A stretch of DNA of 64,000 bases from Clostridium_AT stratigraminis (GCF_045310675.1 NZ_JBJHZZ010000001.1:835333-899332), one strand, 5' to 3'. Numbered from the stretch's first letter, positions 32,395-42,169 are shown. Numbers and translations are program-made. Notes: generated by a model from the sequence alone, not told the origin.

Positions 32395-33675
32395 ATGAGA
32401 CGTGTAATTGGCATCCATGAAAGACTTCCTATTCTAGAAACCATACCGCTAAGTCTACAGCACTTAACAGCCATGTTTGGTGCTACCATCCTTGTGCCAT
32501 TTTTGCTTGGTGTTAATCCATCCATAGCACTATTTATGAATGGTATTGGAACAATAGTTTATACTATTGTAACCAAGGGCGGAATTCCAGCATATCTAGG
32601 TTCTAGCTTTGCATTTATCGCCCCAACGGCCCTTATAATTTCAAAATACGGCGGCTTTAATCATGCACAATCTGGCTTCATCTTTTTTGGCTTATTCTTT
32701 GTAATAATGTCCTTTATTATTAAATATGCGGGTACTAAATGGATAGATGTTGTAATGCCGCCAGCAGTTATGGGAGCAGTTGTTGCTGTAATAGGACTAG
32801 AACTTGCACCAACTGCAGCTGCTCAAGCAGGTTTAACTGGAGATCCTAATTGGAATGTTATAGCAATTTCAATGTTTACCTTAGCTGTAGGCGTATTTGG
32901 CTCCGTAATGTTTAGAAAGTTCCTTCAAATAATACCTATTTTAATAGCTGTTATTGCAGGATGTGTATTTGCAGCTATTATGGGCCAATTTGATGTAAAG
33001 CCTATAATAGATGCTCCGTGGTTCCAGCTTCCTAAATTCTCAGCACCAGTAATGGACTGGAATGCTGTTGCTATAATTGCTCCTGCTTGTTTAGTAGTAC
33101 TTGCAGAGCATATTGGTCACTTAATTGTAACTGGTAACATAACTGAAACGGATTTAATAAAGGATCCAGGCTTACATCGTTCCTTGCTTGGAGATGGTAT
33201 TAGTAATATTATTTCTGGGTTTGCAGGTTCGCCTCCAAATACTACCTATGGTGAAAATATTGGAGTTATGGCTATAACTAGAGTTTATTCCGTATGGGTA
33301 ATTCGTGGAGCGGCTATATGTGCAATTATATTCTCATGTATAGGTAAAATAGCTGCAGCAATTAAATGTATTCCAACTCCTGTAATGGGCGGAATAACCG
33401 TTCTTTTATACGGCGTAATTGCTGTATCTGGTATTAGAATGCTTGTAGAGCAAAAGGTTGATTTTAGCAAAAACTACAATATGGTACTAGCTGCCGTTAC
33501 ATTTGTAGTTGGCGTAAGTGGTGCCAAGATAACAATAGGGACAGTTGAATTAAAAGGAATGGCATTTGCAGCAGTTGTAGGTATTATATTATCAATTATC
33601 TTCTTTTTACTAAGTAAATTGGGTGTCATGAATGAACAGTATGTAATAAAATCAGATGAAAATCTGAAGGCGTAA
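32395..33675 (+). CDS. NCS2 family nucleobase:cation symporter (uracil/xanthine permease)
   Basis: A 426-residue permease with about 12-14 membrane segments. Signatures are IPLSLQHLTAMFGATILVPFLLG near the N-terminus, PAYLGSSFAFIAPTALI near residue 66, the substrate-site glutamate region LVVLAEHIGHLIVTGN near 235, and GFAGSPPNTTYGENIGVMAITRVYSVWVI near 277. The NTTYGENIG form resembles UraA/PyrP and related purine carriers; uracil and xanthine cannot be separated here. AAGGAGTGTG precedes the ATG. Its place after a molybdenum hydroxylase suggests it imports that enzyme's substrate. Confidence 0.93.
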   Translation: MRRVIGIHERLPILETIPLSLQHLTAMFGATILVPFLLGVNPSIALFMNGIGTIVYTIVTKGGIPAYLGSSFAFIAPTALIISKYGGFNHAQSGFIFFGLFFVIMSFIIKYAGTKWIDVVMPPAVMGAVVAVIGLELAPTAAAQAGLTGDPNWNVIAISMFTLAVGVFGSVMFRKFLQIIPILIAVIAGCVFAAIMGQFDVKPIIDAPWFQLPKFSAPVMDWNAVAIIAPACLVVLAEHIGHLIVTGNITETDLIKDPGLHRSLLGDGISNIISGFAGSPPNTTYGENIGVMAITRVYSVWVIRGAAICAIIFSCIGKIAAAIKCIPTPVMGGITVLLYGVIAVSGIRMLVEQKVDFSKNYNMVLAAVTFVVGVSGAKITIGTVELKGMAFAAVVGIILSIIFFLLSKLGVMNEQYVIKSDENLKA

Positions 33676-33699
33676 TTTAATTAAAGTAAACAAATAATT

Positions 33700-33737
33700 A
33701 AAAGCCATCTCTTTAGTATTTTAAGAGATGGCTTTTA
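33700..33737. terminator. Bidirectional terminator after the permease gene
   Basis: AAAAGCCATCTCTTTA pairs with TAAGAGATGGCTTTT across GTATTT, with A and T tracts on both sides. It separates the permease (+) from the DUF2156 gene (-). Confidence 0.88.
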
Positions 33738-33753
33738 TACTTCAACAATTCTA

Positions 33754-34650
33754 CTATACGCTTAGTATGAATTTTTTTTCAAGCTTTAGAGGATAATAGG
33801 ACATCTTGGATTTTCTAAGACCTTCGATTCCAAGATCCTGTTCTCTATTAATAATTTCTGCATCATTAAAACATCTATCAACAAAGGTTCTGGCTATGAA
33901 GCTATATATTCCTTCTATATCTTTATCGCCTTTTTCAATGTGGATAACAGCTAGCTTTTCATTTAGGCTCTCACCAATGCTGAATGCACCAATTTTCCCA
34001 TCTACGTATACTGCAATTCCATTAAGCTTTAATATATCCATATTTTTCACAAGATCTTTAATTGCTAAAAGCTCATAATAAAGCTTATCATCTTTTTCAT
34101 CATTATCTTCATACCACTTTTCAGCGGCAACAATTACGTCATGAATAACCTTTTCGCTATTTATATCTACAACTTCATAATTATAATTTTTCGTAAAAAA
34201 GTTATAATGATTCTTTTTAGAATGAAGCTTTTTACCTGAAAAAGTCATTAGCTTTTTAGCTTCATAAAGATAATCAAAGTTATCTCTATCTTCTTTTATA
34301 CAAAGGGATTTCTTTTCTTGTAGGAGTAAATTTACTTCATTAATAAAGCTTTCTTCTAAGTCCTTAAATAAGTATCGCATATTATTTTCTTCTTTATAAG
34401 TCTTTAAAGCTTCTATAATTGCCATTAGATTTTCTTTATTATAACCAAGTGGCTGCATAAAATGATAATTACCTTCAAAATCTCTCTTTTTAATTATAAG
34501 TGCATCCTTATAAACAGTATATTGAATATCACAAGCATCCTTCCATATATATAAACTAGTAAAACAGTATTCACAACTTAAAAATTTGTAGGGTAAAATA
34601 AATTTATCAATAATTTTTTTATCCTCTAAACATATCTTTGAAAAATTCAT
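33754..34650 (-). CDS. DUF2156 family protein (phosphatidylglycerol lysyltransferase-like GNAT fold)
   Basis: A 298-residue soluble protein of the DUF2156 type, related to the aminoacyl-transferase half of MprF but without membrane helices. It shows the N-terminal FLSCEYCFTSLYIWKDACDIQYTVYKDALII, a middle FSGKKLHSKKNHYNFFTKNY (the KKRNH-like block at about residue 142), and the ending INREQDLGIEGLRKSKMSYYPLKLEKKF. AGGAAGG precedes the ATG. Its substrate is unknown. Confidence 0.85.
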   Translation of the reverse strand: MNFSKICLEDKKIIDKFILPYKFLSCEYCFTSLYIWKDACDIQYTVYKDALIIKKRDFEGNYHFMQPLGYNKENLMAIIEALKTYKEENNMRYLFKDLEESFINEVNLLLQEKKSLCIKEDRDNFDYLYEAKKLMTFSGKKLHSKKNHYNFFTKNYNYEVVDINSEKVIHDVIVAAEKWYEDNDEKDDKLYYELLAIKDLVKNMDILKLNGIAVYVDGKIGAFSIGESLNEKLAVIHIEKGDKDIEGIYSFIARTFVDRCFNDAEIINREQDLGIEGLRKSKMSYYPLKLEKKFILSV

Positions 34651-34784
34651 ACAAAATACCTTCCTAATGTTACTTATTTAAGCCTTAATTTAAAACCTGC
34701 ATATAAGTATTATTAATGCCTTTTTAAAGCAGTAAAAATTAAAGCCTATAAATTACTATATTTAAATTTTTATTAAGTTAATGT

Positions 34785-37148
34785 CTATTTAAATAAATGA
34801 GAAGCAGCTATTATGTCAGGAACTAAATATTCAGACTTAGGTAAATTAAGATTAAGCGCTTCTTTCATTACATCTTCAATAGTTTCTACAGGTATAATAG
34901 TTAGTTCGTTTTTGACTTCGTTAGGCACCTCTTTAAGATCAGCTAAATTATCCTTTGGTATTAAAACCTTTTTAATACCAGCTCTTTGAGCTCCAAGAAG
35001 TTTTTCTTTTAAACCTCCGATTGGAAGTACAGCACCTCTTAAAGTAATTTCACCTGTCATGGCAAGCTTTGAATCAACATTAATTCCTGTTATTAGTGAG
35101 GTTAGTGCAGTAAACAGTGCGATTCCTGCTGAGGGACCATCCTTAGGAACAGCGCCAGAAGGAACATGAATATGCAAATCTGTCTCTTTAAAGTTAAAGC
35201 TATTTATGGCAAGTCTTGACTTTAATAAACTTAGTGAAATTCTTGCGGATTCTTTCATAACATCTCCAAGCTTGCCAGTTAAAATTACTTGTCCATTTCC
35301 TGACATTGAGGTTGCTTCAATAAATAAGATTTCTCCGCCAACTGGTGTAAAGGCAAGTCCAGTGACTACTCCAGTAGGGTTCTGCTGGGAGACTCTATCA
35401 TGTCTTGAAACTTTATTTCCTAATATATCTTCCAATATATCTTCAGTTATTATATATGGAAGCTTAATACTTTTAGATACTACTTTTTCAGAAGCTATTC
35501 TGGCTATTGTTGCTAGCTGCTTCTTTAAGCCTCTTACTCCTGCCTCTAAAGTATAATTATCTATTATATTGTGTAAGGCTTCATCTTTAAAAATAAGCTC
35601 TTTACTTGTAAGACCGTGTTCTCTAAGTATTTCTGGAATTAAATGATTCTTTCCGATATTAAACTTTTCATTGCTTGTATAACTTGATACTTGTATTATT
35701 TCCATTCTATCTAAAAGTGGTCTTGGAATTGTATCAAGAGAGTTTGCTGTTGCAATAAAAAATACTTCTGATAAATCATAGGGTACATCTAAGTAATGAT
35801 CTGAAAAGGTATTATTTTGTTCAGGATCCAGAACTTCAAGAAGTGCACTTGCAGGATCACCATTATAGCCACCCATTAATTTATCAACTTCGTCTAAAAT
35901 CATTATAGGATTTTTTGCACCTGCTTTTTTTATGCTTTGAATTATTCTTCCTGGTAATGCACCTACATATGTTCTTCGATGTCCTCTTATTTCAGCCTCA
36001 TCTTTTATGCCCCCTAAGCTAAGACGGATATACTTTCTCTTTAGAGCCTTAGCTATGCTTTTCCCAAGGCTTGTCTTACCAGTTCCCGGAGGACCTACAA
36101 GAAGAAGGATAGAGCCTTTTTTATCTTTATTAAGCTTCATTACTGCAAGGTGTTGTAATATTCTATTTTTTACTTTTTCAAGTCCATAGTGATCTCTATC
36201 TAGTATTTGCTTAGCTTTTTCAATATTGATGCTTGCATTTTTTCCGGATTTCCAAGGAAGCTGAACCAATAAATCCAAATAATTTCTTATTATATTATAG
36301 TCTGAGCTTGTAGAGCTTTGACTTTCAAGCTTATTTAACTCCTCGTAGGCTATTTCTTCAATCTCTTTAGGCATGTTTGCTGCTATTATTTTTTCTCTAT
36401 AATCCTTTTTATTACCCTTTCCGTCCTTTAATTCTTCTTGGATTGCCTTTAATTGCTCTCTAAGCACTTGGTCTCTATAATTTTTATTTGCCTTTTCAGA
36501 AAACTTTTCTGCAAGTTCAAATTGAAGCTTTATGCCTTCTTTATTTTTATGAAGCTGCTCTAGAAAACGCAAACTTCGATCTTTTAAAGACTTAATGCGA
36601 AGGAGCTCATATTTATCTTCATTTGAAATTCTAGCAAATTGAGATACATATCCTATTAATTTATTTATATCATCTATTACATCAATTTTCTTTATTATAG
36701 GCTCTGAATCATTAAAATAAGCAGCGGTTTCATGTATTACATTTTTTAACTCTTTAAGTATATTCTCTTTTTCCGAACTGGTTAAATCAAAATCATCTGA
36801 GGCATTATCAAAATCTCCCATAATAATTTCAGAAGTTATATTCAATTTTTTAATTTCTATACGGTCTAAAACCTTAAGAGTAATTTCATAAATATCTTTG
36901 TGGCTTTCTATTTTTTCAACTTTAAACAACACTCCAGTATCATAAAAGTCATCTTCCTTTAAATTATTTTTATCGTGGTTTTCCTTAAGGGGAAGGGCAA
37001 TACTTACTGAATTTTCATTTTCTAAATATTTAATTTCTTCTTCGCTTAACCTATTTAATTTAACCTTTTGAGTCATTCCAGTTAGTAAAAGACTATTTAT
37101 CACTGGAAGAACCATTTTTTCTATATTTTTATTTGTTGTTTTTCTCAT
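34785..37148 (-). CDS. lon: ATP-dependent protease Lon (LonA)
   Basis: A 787-residue cytosolic AAA+ protease that degrades damaged and regulatory proteins. The N-terminal Lon domain spans about 1-200, followed by a coiled-coil linker. The Walker A motif GPPGTGKTSLGKS is near residue 352, Walker B is in MILDEVDKL, and the C-terminal protease domain has its catalytic serine in KDGPSAGIAL near 675, with the lysine in the GGLKEKLLGAQRAGIKKV region. AAGGATTAAG precedes the ATG. A TetR regulator lies 71 bases upstream on the same strand, so both may form one transcript. Confidence 0.97.
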   Translation of the reverse strand: MRKTTNKNIEKMVLPVINSLLLTGMTQKVKLNRLSEEEIKYLENENSVSIALPLKENHDKNNLKEDDFYDTGVLFKVEKIESHKDIYEITLKVLDRIEIKKLNITSEIIMGDFDNASDDFDLTSSEKENILKELKNVIHETAAYFNDSEPIIKKIDVIDDINKLIGYVSQFARISNEDKYELLRIKSLKDRSLRFLEQLHKNKEGIKLQFELAEKFSEKANKNYRDQVLREQLKAIQEELKDGKGNKKDYREKIIAANMPKEIEEIAYEELNKLESQSSTSSDYNIIRNYLDLLVQLPWKSGKNASINIEKAKQILDRDHYGLEKVKNRILQHLAVMKLNKDKKGSILLLVGPPGTGKTSLGKSIAKALKRKYIRLSLGGIKDEAEIRGHRRTYVGALPGRIIQSIKKAGAKNPIMILDEVDKLMGGYNGDPASALLEVLDPEQNNTFSDHYLDVPYDLSEVFFIATANSLDTIPRPLLDRMEIIQVSSYTSNEKFNIGKNHLIPEILREHGLTSKELIFKDEALHNIIDNYTLEAGVRGLKKQLATIARIASEKVVSKSIKLPYIITEDILEDILGNKVSRHDRVSQQNPTGVVTGLAFTPVGGEILFIEATSMSGNGQVILTGKLGDVMKESARISLSLLKSRLAINSFNFKETDLHIHVPSGAVPKDGPSAGIALFTALTSLITGINVDSKLAMTGEITLRGAVLPIGGLKEKLLGAQRAGIKKVLIPKDNLADLKEVPNEVKNELTIIPVETIEDVMKEALNLNLPKSEYLVPDIIAASHLFK

Positions 37149-37219
37149 ATCTTAATCCTTTCAAAAACTTTATTGGTACACTAAAAAAAATTGACACATA
37201 AATAATTTTAAATTCTTTA

Positions 37220-37783
37220 TTATAAAAGAAGGGCATCTTGAATTATTTTAATCATTTCTAAAAGATTACTTGCTTTCTCCTTATCAGTTAAACAGTGATT
37301 ATTATAAATGACTTTAACTGGAGAAAATATAATGGCTGCCAAATTATCATTACTAAAGTTCTTAATTACTTTTCTTTCCTTTAGTTCATCAAAAAAAATA
37401 TATAAATCAAATATGCCTTTCCTAACAGCACAGTTGTTAGATAAAACAGGACAGCTAGAAAATTGTTCTACAAAATTAAATATTTCCTCGTTATCTTTAA
37501 TATAGATATAATAACTTTTTATAAGAATCTCAATAAGTTCTTTTCCATTCATATCCGTATTAGTTTTTTCAAGCAAATAGGAAAAGATGTCTTCAGAATA
37601 TTCTATATAAATATCTTGAAGCATCATTTCTTTATTATGATAGTATATATAGACTGTGGCAGGGGAGACACCAGCTTCCTTTGCTATTTTTGACATGGAG
37701 GTTCCGTGTAGACCTTCTCTTAATATGCTGTTTATTACTGCTTTTTTTATGCTGTTTTGTTTTTCATCATCTTTTCTTCTCAT
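37220..37783 (-). CDS. TetR/AcrR family transcriptional regulator
   Basis: A 187-residue repressor. The N-terminal helix-turn-helix is seen in AVINSILREGLHGTSMSKIAKEAGVSPATVYIYYHNKEMMLQDIYIEY (about residues 15-62); the C-terminal ligand-binding domain is not specific. A GTG at 37792 is in frame, but GAGGTG points to ATG 37783. Its own promoter has a palindromic operator inside the spacer, so it likely represses itself and perhaps lon downstream. Confidence 0.9.
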   Translation of the reverse strand: MRRKDDEKQNSIKKAVINSILREGLHGTSMSKIAKEAGVSPATVYIYYHNKEMMLQDIYIEYSEDIFSYLLEKTNTDMNGKELIEILIKSYYIYIKDNEEIFNFVEQFSSCPVLSNNCAVRKGIFDLYIFFDELKERKVIKNFSNDNLAAIIFSPVKVIYNNHCLTDKEKASNLLEMIKIIQDALLL

Positions 37784-37806
37784 ATTAGACACCTCATTAT
37801 AATTCT

Positions 37807-37835
37807 ATAATAAATGAACATTCATTTAATGTCAA
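37807..37835 (-). promoter_or_regulatory. Promoter with palindromic operator of the TetR gene
   Basis: On the minus strand TTGACA (plus 37830-37835) and TATTAT (plus 37807-37812) are 17 bp apart, a near-perfect sigma-A promoter. The spacer holds most of the perfect inverted repeat TAAATGAA-CA-TTCATTTA (plus 37811-37828), the expected shape of a TetR operator. Confidence 0.75.
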
Positions 37836-38007
37836 TGTCGCTAAAAAATATGTCAAGCAAATTATGAGAAGCTAATTCAAATTTTAATTTTGAGTGTGTC
37901 TTATTAAAAATATTAGACATATCCTTAAATTCATTTTCATAGTATTAAGTATGTTACTTAAATTAATACAAGAATAATTTTTTAACATGTGAAAAGGGGG
38001 AAAATTA

Positions 38008-39846
38008 ATGAAAAGCAAAAAGCTAGTTGCGTCTTTAGTGATGGCTGTCATGGTATTTACATCTGTACTTACAGGGTGTCAAACAAAACCACAAACAAAT
38101 GATCAAACTGCAAAGGTAGATAAGGTACTAGATTATTATGTTGGTGATGAGCCTCAAACCTTAGATCCTCTTCAAATGATTGGTGCACCAGATATGTATC
38201 TTGGAAACTTTTTCTTAGAAGGTTTAACAAGAGCAGGTAAAGAGGAAGGAAAATATGAACCAGGTGTTGCAAAGTCCTGGAGTTTTGATCAAGCATCTAA
38301 TACTTATACCTTTGTACTAAATAAAGACGCTAAATGGAGTAATGGAGATCCAGTTACAGCTCAAGACTTCTTCTTTGCATGGAGACTTGCCATGGAAGAC
38401 AGCACACCTTATAGCTATATGATTTCATATATAAAAGGTGCTCAAGATTATGCCGATGTTACTAAAAAGAGCTATTTACTTGGAAAGGATGCAGCTTTTA
38501 AGGCTTTAAATGATTCAATAAAAACAGAAACAGATGCTGCTAAGAAAAAAGATCTAAAGGCACAGGTTTCTAAGAGAATTGAAGCAATGACAGCTGAAGA
38601 AAATGCTGAATATAAGAAGCTAAAAGATGATTTATGGGCTAAGGTTGGAGCAAAAGAAAAGGATGGAAGTATAGTAATAGAATTAGCTTCTCCAGTACCT
38701 TTCTTTATAGGACTAACTGCATTCCCAGTATTTTTCCCAGTAAATGAAAAGTTCTATAATGAGCATAAAAAAGCAGGGGACTATACCTTAGAAGCAGCTG
38801 GATTGCTTTCCAATGGCCCTTGGGTTGTTAAGGATTGGAAGCACAAAGAAAGCTTTGCTATGGATAAAAACCCCAATTACTGGAATAAAGACAATATAAA
38901 AATAGATAAAGTAAATATTAAGGTTGTTAATGATGTTGCAACGAGAACAAATCTTTTAAAGACCGGTAAACTAGATGGTTCAGCAATTCAATCCACAGAT
39001 TTAAAAGATTTTGAAGATCAAGCTACCTTAGATCAATATAAATTACAGCCTCTTGAGAATATGCCTGACTACACAGTATTCTATATAGATTTTAATCATT
39101 TCAGCAACAAGATAACTCAAAATGTAAATATAAGAAAAGCTATGGCCTATGCTATGGATCGTAAAACCTTTGTAGAAAAGATAAATTTAGGAGATGATCC
39201 AGCGTTAGCTCTTATACCAACGCATTTCTTAGGCTTAAATAAGGCTTTCCGTGATGAGAATGGTGTAACTTTATTTGATGATAATCAAAAGGATAAAGCT
39301 AAGGAATTTTTGGCACAGGGCTTAAAGGAGCTTAATTTAAAAGAGCTGCCAGCAATGGATATGCTAATTGATACTGGTGATATATCTATGAAAATAGCTC
39401 AGAAATATCAAGAAGATTGGAAGCAAATCGGAATTACTGTTAATTTAATACCTGTTCCATGGTCAGAAAAATTAAGCAGATTACAAGCTGGAAACTTCGC
39501 TCTTTGTGCTGACGGATGGGGTCCAGACTATTTAGACCCAATGACCTATATGGAATTGTTTGAAACAGGTAATGGTAATAATTATGGACAATACAGTAAC
39601 AAGAACTATGATGATTTGATTGAAAAAGCTAGAACAGAAGCAGATCCTGCAAAACGTATGAGCTATTTCTATGATGCAGAAAAGATACTTATGAATGATA
39701 TGGTTATTGCTCCAGATTATTATAGAGTTGCTCATTGGACCTACAAAACTTATTTGACAGGCGTAGTACACAGAGGAATAGGAGCTAACACTGATTTCTA
39801 TTGGGCAGATATTGATATGACAGCTAAAAATGCTGAGTCAAAGTAA
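38008..39846 (+). CDS. oppA: Oligopeptide ABC transporter substrate-binding lipoprotein
   Basis: A 612-residue lipoprotein that captures peptides outside the membrane. The signal sequence is MKSKKLVASLVMAVMVFTSVLTGC, with a lipobox cysteine at 24. Family motifs of the OppA/SBP_bac_5 group include EPQTLDPLQMIGAPDM, VAKSWSFD and VLNKDAKWSNGDPVTAQDFFFAWRLAMED, and the C-terminal ALCADGWGPDYLDPMTYMELF. The residues 150-225 are rich in lysine and alanine. AAAAGGGGGAAAA precedes the ATG. It is the first gene of the opp operon. Confidence 0.95.
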   Translation: MKSKKLVASLVMAVMVFTSVLTGCQTKPQTNDQTAKVDKVLDYYVGDEPQTLDPLQMIGAPDMYLGNFFLEGLTRAGKEEGKYEPGVAKSWSFDQASNTYTFVLNKDAKWSNGDPVTAQDFFFAWRLAMEDSTPYSYMISYIKGAQDYADVTKKSYLLGKDAAFKALNDSIKTETDAAKKKDLKAQVSKRIEAMTAEENAEYKKLKDDLWAKVGAKEKDGSIVIELASPVPFFIGLTAFPVFFPVNEKFYNEHKKAGDYTLEAAGLLSNGPWVVKDWKHKESFAMDKNPNYWNKDNIKIDKVNIKVVNDVATRTNLLKTGKLDGSAIQSTDLKDFEDQATLDQYKLQPLENMPDYTVFYIDFNHFSNKITQNVNIRKAMAYAMDRKTFVEKINLGDDPALALIPTHFLGLNKAFRDENGVTLFDDNQKDKAKEFLAQGLKELNLKELPAMDMLIDTGDISMKIAQKYQEDWKQIGITVNLIPVPWSEKLSRLQAGNFALCADGWGPDYLDPMTYMELFETGNGNNYGQYSNKNYDDLIEKARTEADPAKRMSYFYDAEKILMNDMVIAPDYYRVAHWTYKTYLTGVVHRGIGANTDFYWADIDMTAKNAESK

Positions 39847-39870
39847 GCCTTAAATAAAGAATATTTTATG

Positions 39871-39898
39871 AAAAGGTATATGCTTCATATACCTTTTC
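39871..39898 (+). terminator. Stem-loop between oppA and oppB
   Basis: AAAAGGTATATG pairs with CATATACCTTTT over a CTT loop, followed by a short T-containing tract. In Opp operons such hairpins keep the binding protein more abundant than the permease; partial termination or mRNA protection is likely. Confidence 0.7.
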
Positions 39899-39952
39899 TA
39901 ATATGTATGTGCCTTATAAATAAGGCTAATTATATAGTAGGAGGAATTTAGT

Positions 39953-40882
39953 GTGCTGAGGTATATTTTAAAAAGAACCTTTTATGCTTTTATAACACTT
40001 TGGGTTATTGCAACGCTAACTTTTGTACTTATGAAGGCGCTTCCAGGAGATCCATTTCATGATCCAAAGCTTAAGCCAGATGTAAAACAAGCCTTAATGG
40101 AAAAGTATGCATTAGATAGACCAATAATTCAGCAATATGGTATATACATAAATCATTTAGTTCATGGAGATTTTGGGACATCCATTAAATATCCAGGACG
40201 TTTAGTATCAACAATTATAAAAACTAGCTTTCCCAAGTCCTTTGCACTTGGCTGGAGGGCAATGCTGCTTGCAAGTATTCTGGGAATATTTTTTGGTCTT
40301 ATTGCAGCGCTTAACCATGAGAAATGGATAGATTATATAGTAATTCTAATTGCAATAATAGGAGTAGCTGTTCCAAATATTGTAATGGGACCATTTCTAT
40401 CTTATAACTTTGGTGTTAAGCTTGGATGGCTCCCAGTAACTGTGGATAATACTCAAAAATCCTTAATCCTTCCTGTAATAACTCTTTCCCTTGGAACTAT
40501 TGCATTTGTATCTAGAATGATGCGTACCACCACCTTGGAAGTAAATGGACAAGACTACATACTTACGGCGAAATCTAAGGGTATAACAAAGCTTCAAATT
40601 GTTTTAAGACATATTATTCGTAATGCAATTATGCCTGTTGTAACAGTCTTAGGACCTCTTTTTGCAGCAATAATAACAGGTTCAATTGTAGTAGAAAAGG
40701 TATTTGCCGTAGCAGGACTTGGTGAATATTTTGTAAATACAATACTTGAGCAGGATTATCCTATGATTATGGGTATTACAATTTTTTATGCTGTTTTAAT
40801 AATAGCCGCAATGTTAATAGTGGATATTGCCTATAGTTTTATTGACCCAAGATTAAAAAGTAGTATAGGAGGTGGGGATTAA
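39953..40882 (+). CDS. oppB: Oligopeptide ABC transporter permease OppB
   Basis: A 309-residue membrane permease with six helices. The N-terminal LKRTFYAFITLWVIATLTFVLMKALPGDPF is the standard OppB opening, and the EAA loop is seen in DYILTAKSKGITKLQIVLRHIIRNAIMPVVTVLG near residue 200. The GTG start has AGGAGGAAT in front. oppC follows 3 bases later. Confidence 0.95.
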   Translation: MLRYILKRTFYAFITLWVIATLTFVLMKALPGDPFHDPKLKPDVKQALMEKYALDRPIIQQYGIYINHLVHGDFGTSIKYPGRLVSTIIKTSFPKSFALGWRAMLLASILGIFFGLIAALNHEKWIDYIVILIAIIGVAVPNIVMGPFLSYNFGVKLGWLPVTVDNTQKSLILPVITLSLGTIAFVSRMMRTTTLEVNGQDYILTAKSKGITKLQIVLRHIIRNAIMPVVTVLGPLFAAIITGSIVVEKVFAVAGLGEYFVNTILEQDYPMIMGITIFYAVLIIAAMLIVDIAYSFIDPRLKSSIGGGD

Positions 40883-40885
40883 CCT

Positions 40886-42157
40886 ATGGATAAGACAATG
40901 TTTGAACATGTTGGAAAAAATTTGGCGGCAGCTCAGAAAATTAAACGTCCAAGCATCTCTTATATTAAGGATGCATTAAGAAGGTTAAAGAAAAATAAAC
41001 CTGCCGTGATATCCTTTATTATACTAATTATTATGATAATCATGTCTCTTATTGGGCCAATAATAACTAAGGCATTATATGGATATACATACAGAAATCA
41101 AGATCTTAAAGTACAAAATCAATCTATGATTCTAAGTAATAAAAGAAGTATTATGCTTACATCAAACACTGCATTTACCTATAATAAATATTCCCATGAC
41201 TTAGGCAAAACAAAGATTTCTTTTAAAAATATTAAATTAAAGGGTAGTGGTACATTAATTTTAAAAATAGGGAACAAGGCAGAAGAAGCACAGCAGGGAG
41301 ATCAAAAGGAATATAAAATTGAAATTAAAACTGAAAATGGGGACACCTTAAATAAAATAGCAGAGAAGCTTAATAGTGAAGCAGAAAAGCAGCTTCAACA
41401 GGATCCTGACTTTAGAGGAATTACAGCAAAGGCAAGTGGTTCAACCTTAACTATTGAAAGTAAAGGCAAAAGTGAATTCAACAAAGCTCATTGGCTTGGA
41501 ACTGATATGTTCGGAAGAGATTTATTTACAAGGTTATGGGAGGGAGGAAGAGTATCATTTTTAATTGCCTTTGTAGCTGTATTTATAACCTCTATAATAG
41601 GTATTTTATATGGTGGTATTTCAGGATATATTGGCGGCAGAGCAGATACTTTAATGATGCGCTTTATTGAAATAATAATGGTAGTACCTGACATGCTGTA
41701 TATTATTTTACTTCTTCAGGTTATGAAACCAGGAATTCAGCCAATTATTATAGTTCTTGCAGCTACCTCCTGGATGGGTATAGCTCGTATTGTCAGAGGA
41801 GAAGTAATGAGACTAAAACATTCTGAATATGTTCTTGCAGCTGAAACCCTTGGTGCAAGTACTAAAAGAGTTATCTTAAAGCATTTAATTCCAAATACAA
41901 TGGGCCCTATAATCGTTCAAATGACAATGATGATACCTTCAATGATTTTTACAGAAGCCTTTTTAAGCTTTATAGGCCTAGGAATTCCAGTACCTTTTGC
42001 CTCCTGGGGATCCTTAATAAATGAAGGGGCTCAAGTTTTTGTGCTTTATCCAAATAGTTTATTTGTTCCAGCTGTAGCACTTAGCTTAACTATGCTGGGT
42101 TTTAACATCTTTGGAGATGGTCTTAGAGATGCATTAGATCCAAAGCTAAGAAAGTAG
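40886..42157 (+). CDS. oppC: Oligopeptide ABC transporter permease OppC with a large insertion
   Basis: Permease partner of OppB. The first helix is at about residues 41-62, and the conserved HWLGTDMFGRDLFTRLWEGGRVS only appears near residue 202. In ordinary OppC (about 300 residues) that motif follows the first helix within about 40-70 residues. The extra stretch of about 120 residues (about 75-198) is polar, with beta-rich parts such as GSGTLILKIGNK and a helical NKIAEKLNSEAEKQLQQD, and should lie outside the membrane. The EAA loop AAETLGASTKRVILKHLIPNTMGPIIVQM is intact. Total length is 423. Confidence 0.93.
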   Translation: MDKTMFEHVGKNLAAAQKIKRPSISYIKDALRRLKKNKPAVISFIILIIMIIMSLIGPIITKALYGYTYRNQDLKVQNQSMILSNKRSIMLTSNTAFTYNKYSHDLGKTKISFKNIKLKGSGTLILKIGNKAEEAQQGDQKEYKIEIKTENGDTLNKIAEKLNSEAEKQLQQDPDFRGITAKASGSTLTIESKGKSEFNKAHWLGTDMFGRDLFTRLWEGGRVSFLIAFVAVFITSIIGILYGGISGYIGGRADTLMMRFIEIIMVVPDMLYIILLLQVMKPGIQPIIIVLAATSWMGIARIVRGEVMRLKHSEYVLAAETLGASTKRVILKHLIPNTMGPIIVQMTMMIPSMIFTEAFLSFIGLGIPVPFASWGSLINEGAQVFVLYPNSLFVPAVALSLTMLGFNIFGDGLRDALDPKLRK

Positions 42158-42169
42158 GAGGCGATTTAA

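Noticed and set aside
34785..37148. Plus-strand frames at 35206-35556 and 36007-36189 within lon
   Set aside because: Antisense shadows of the strongly conserved Lon protease and AAA+ domains.
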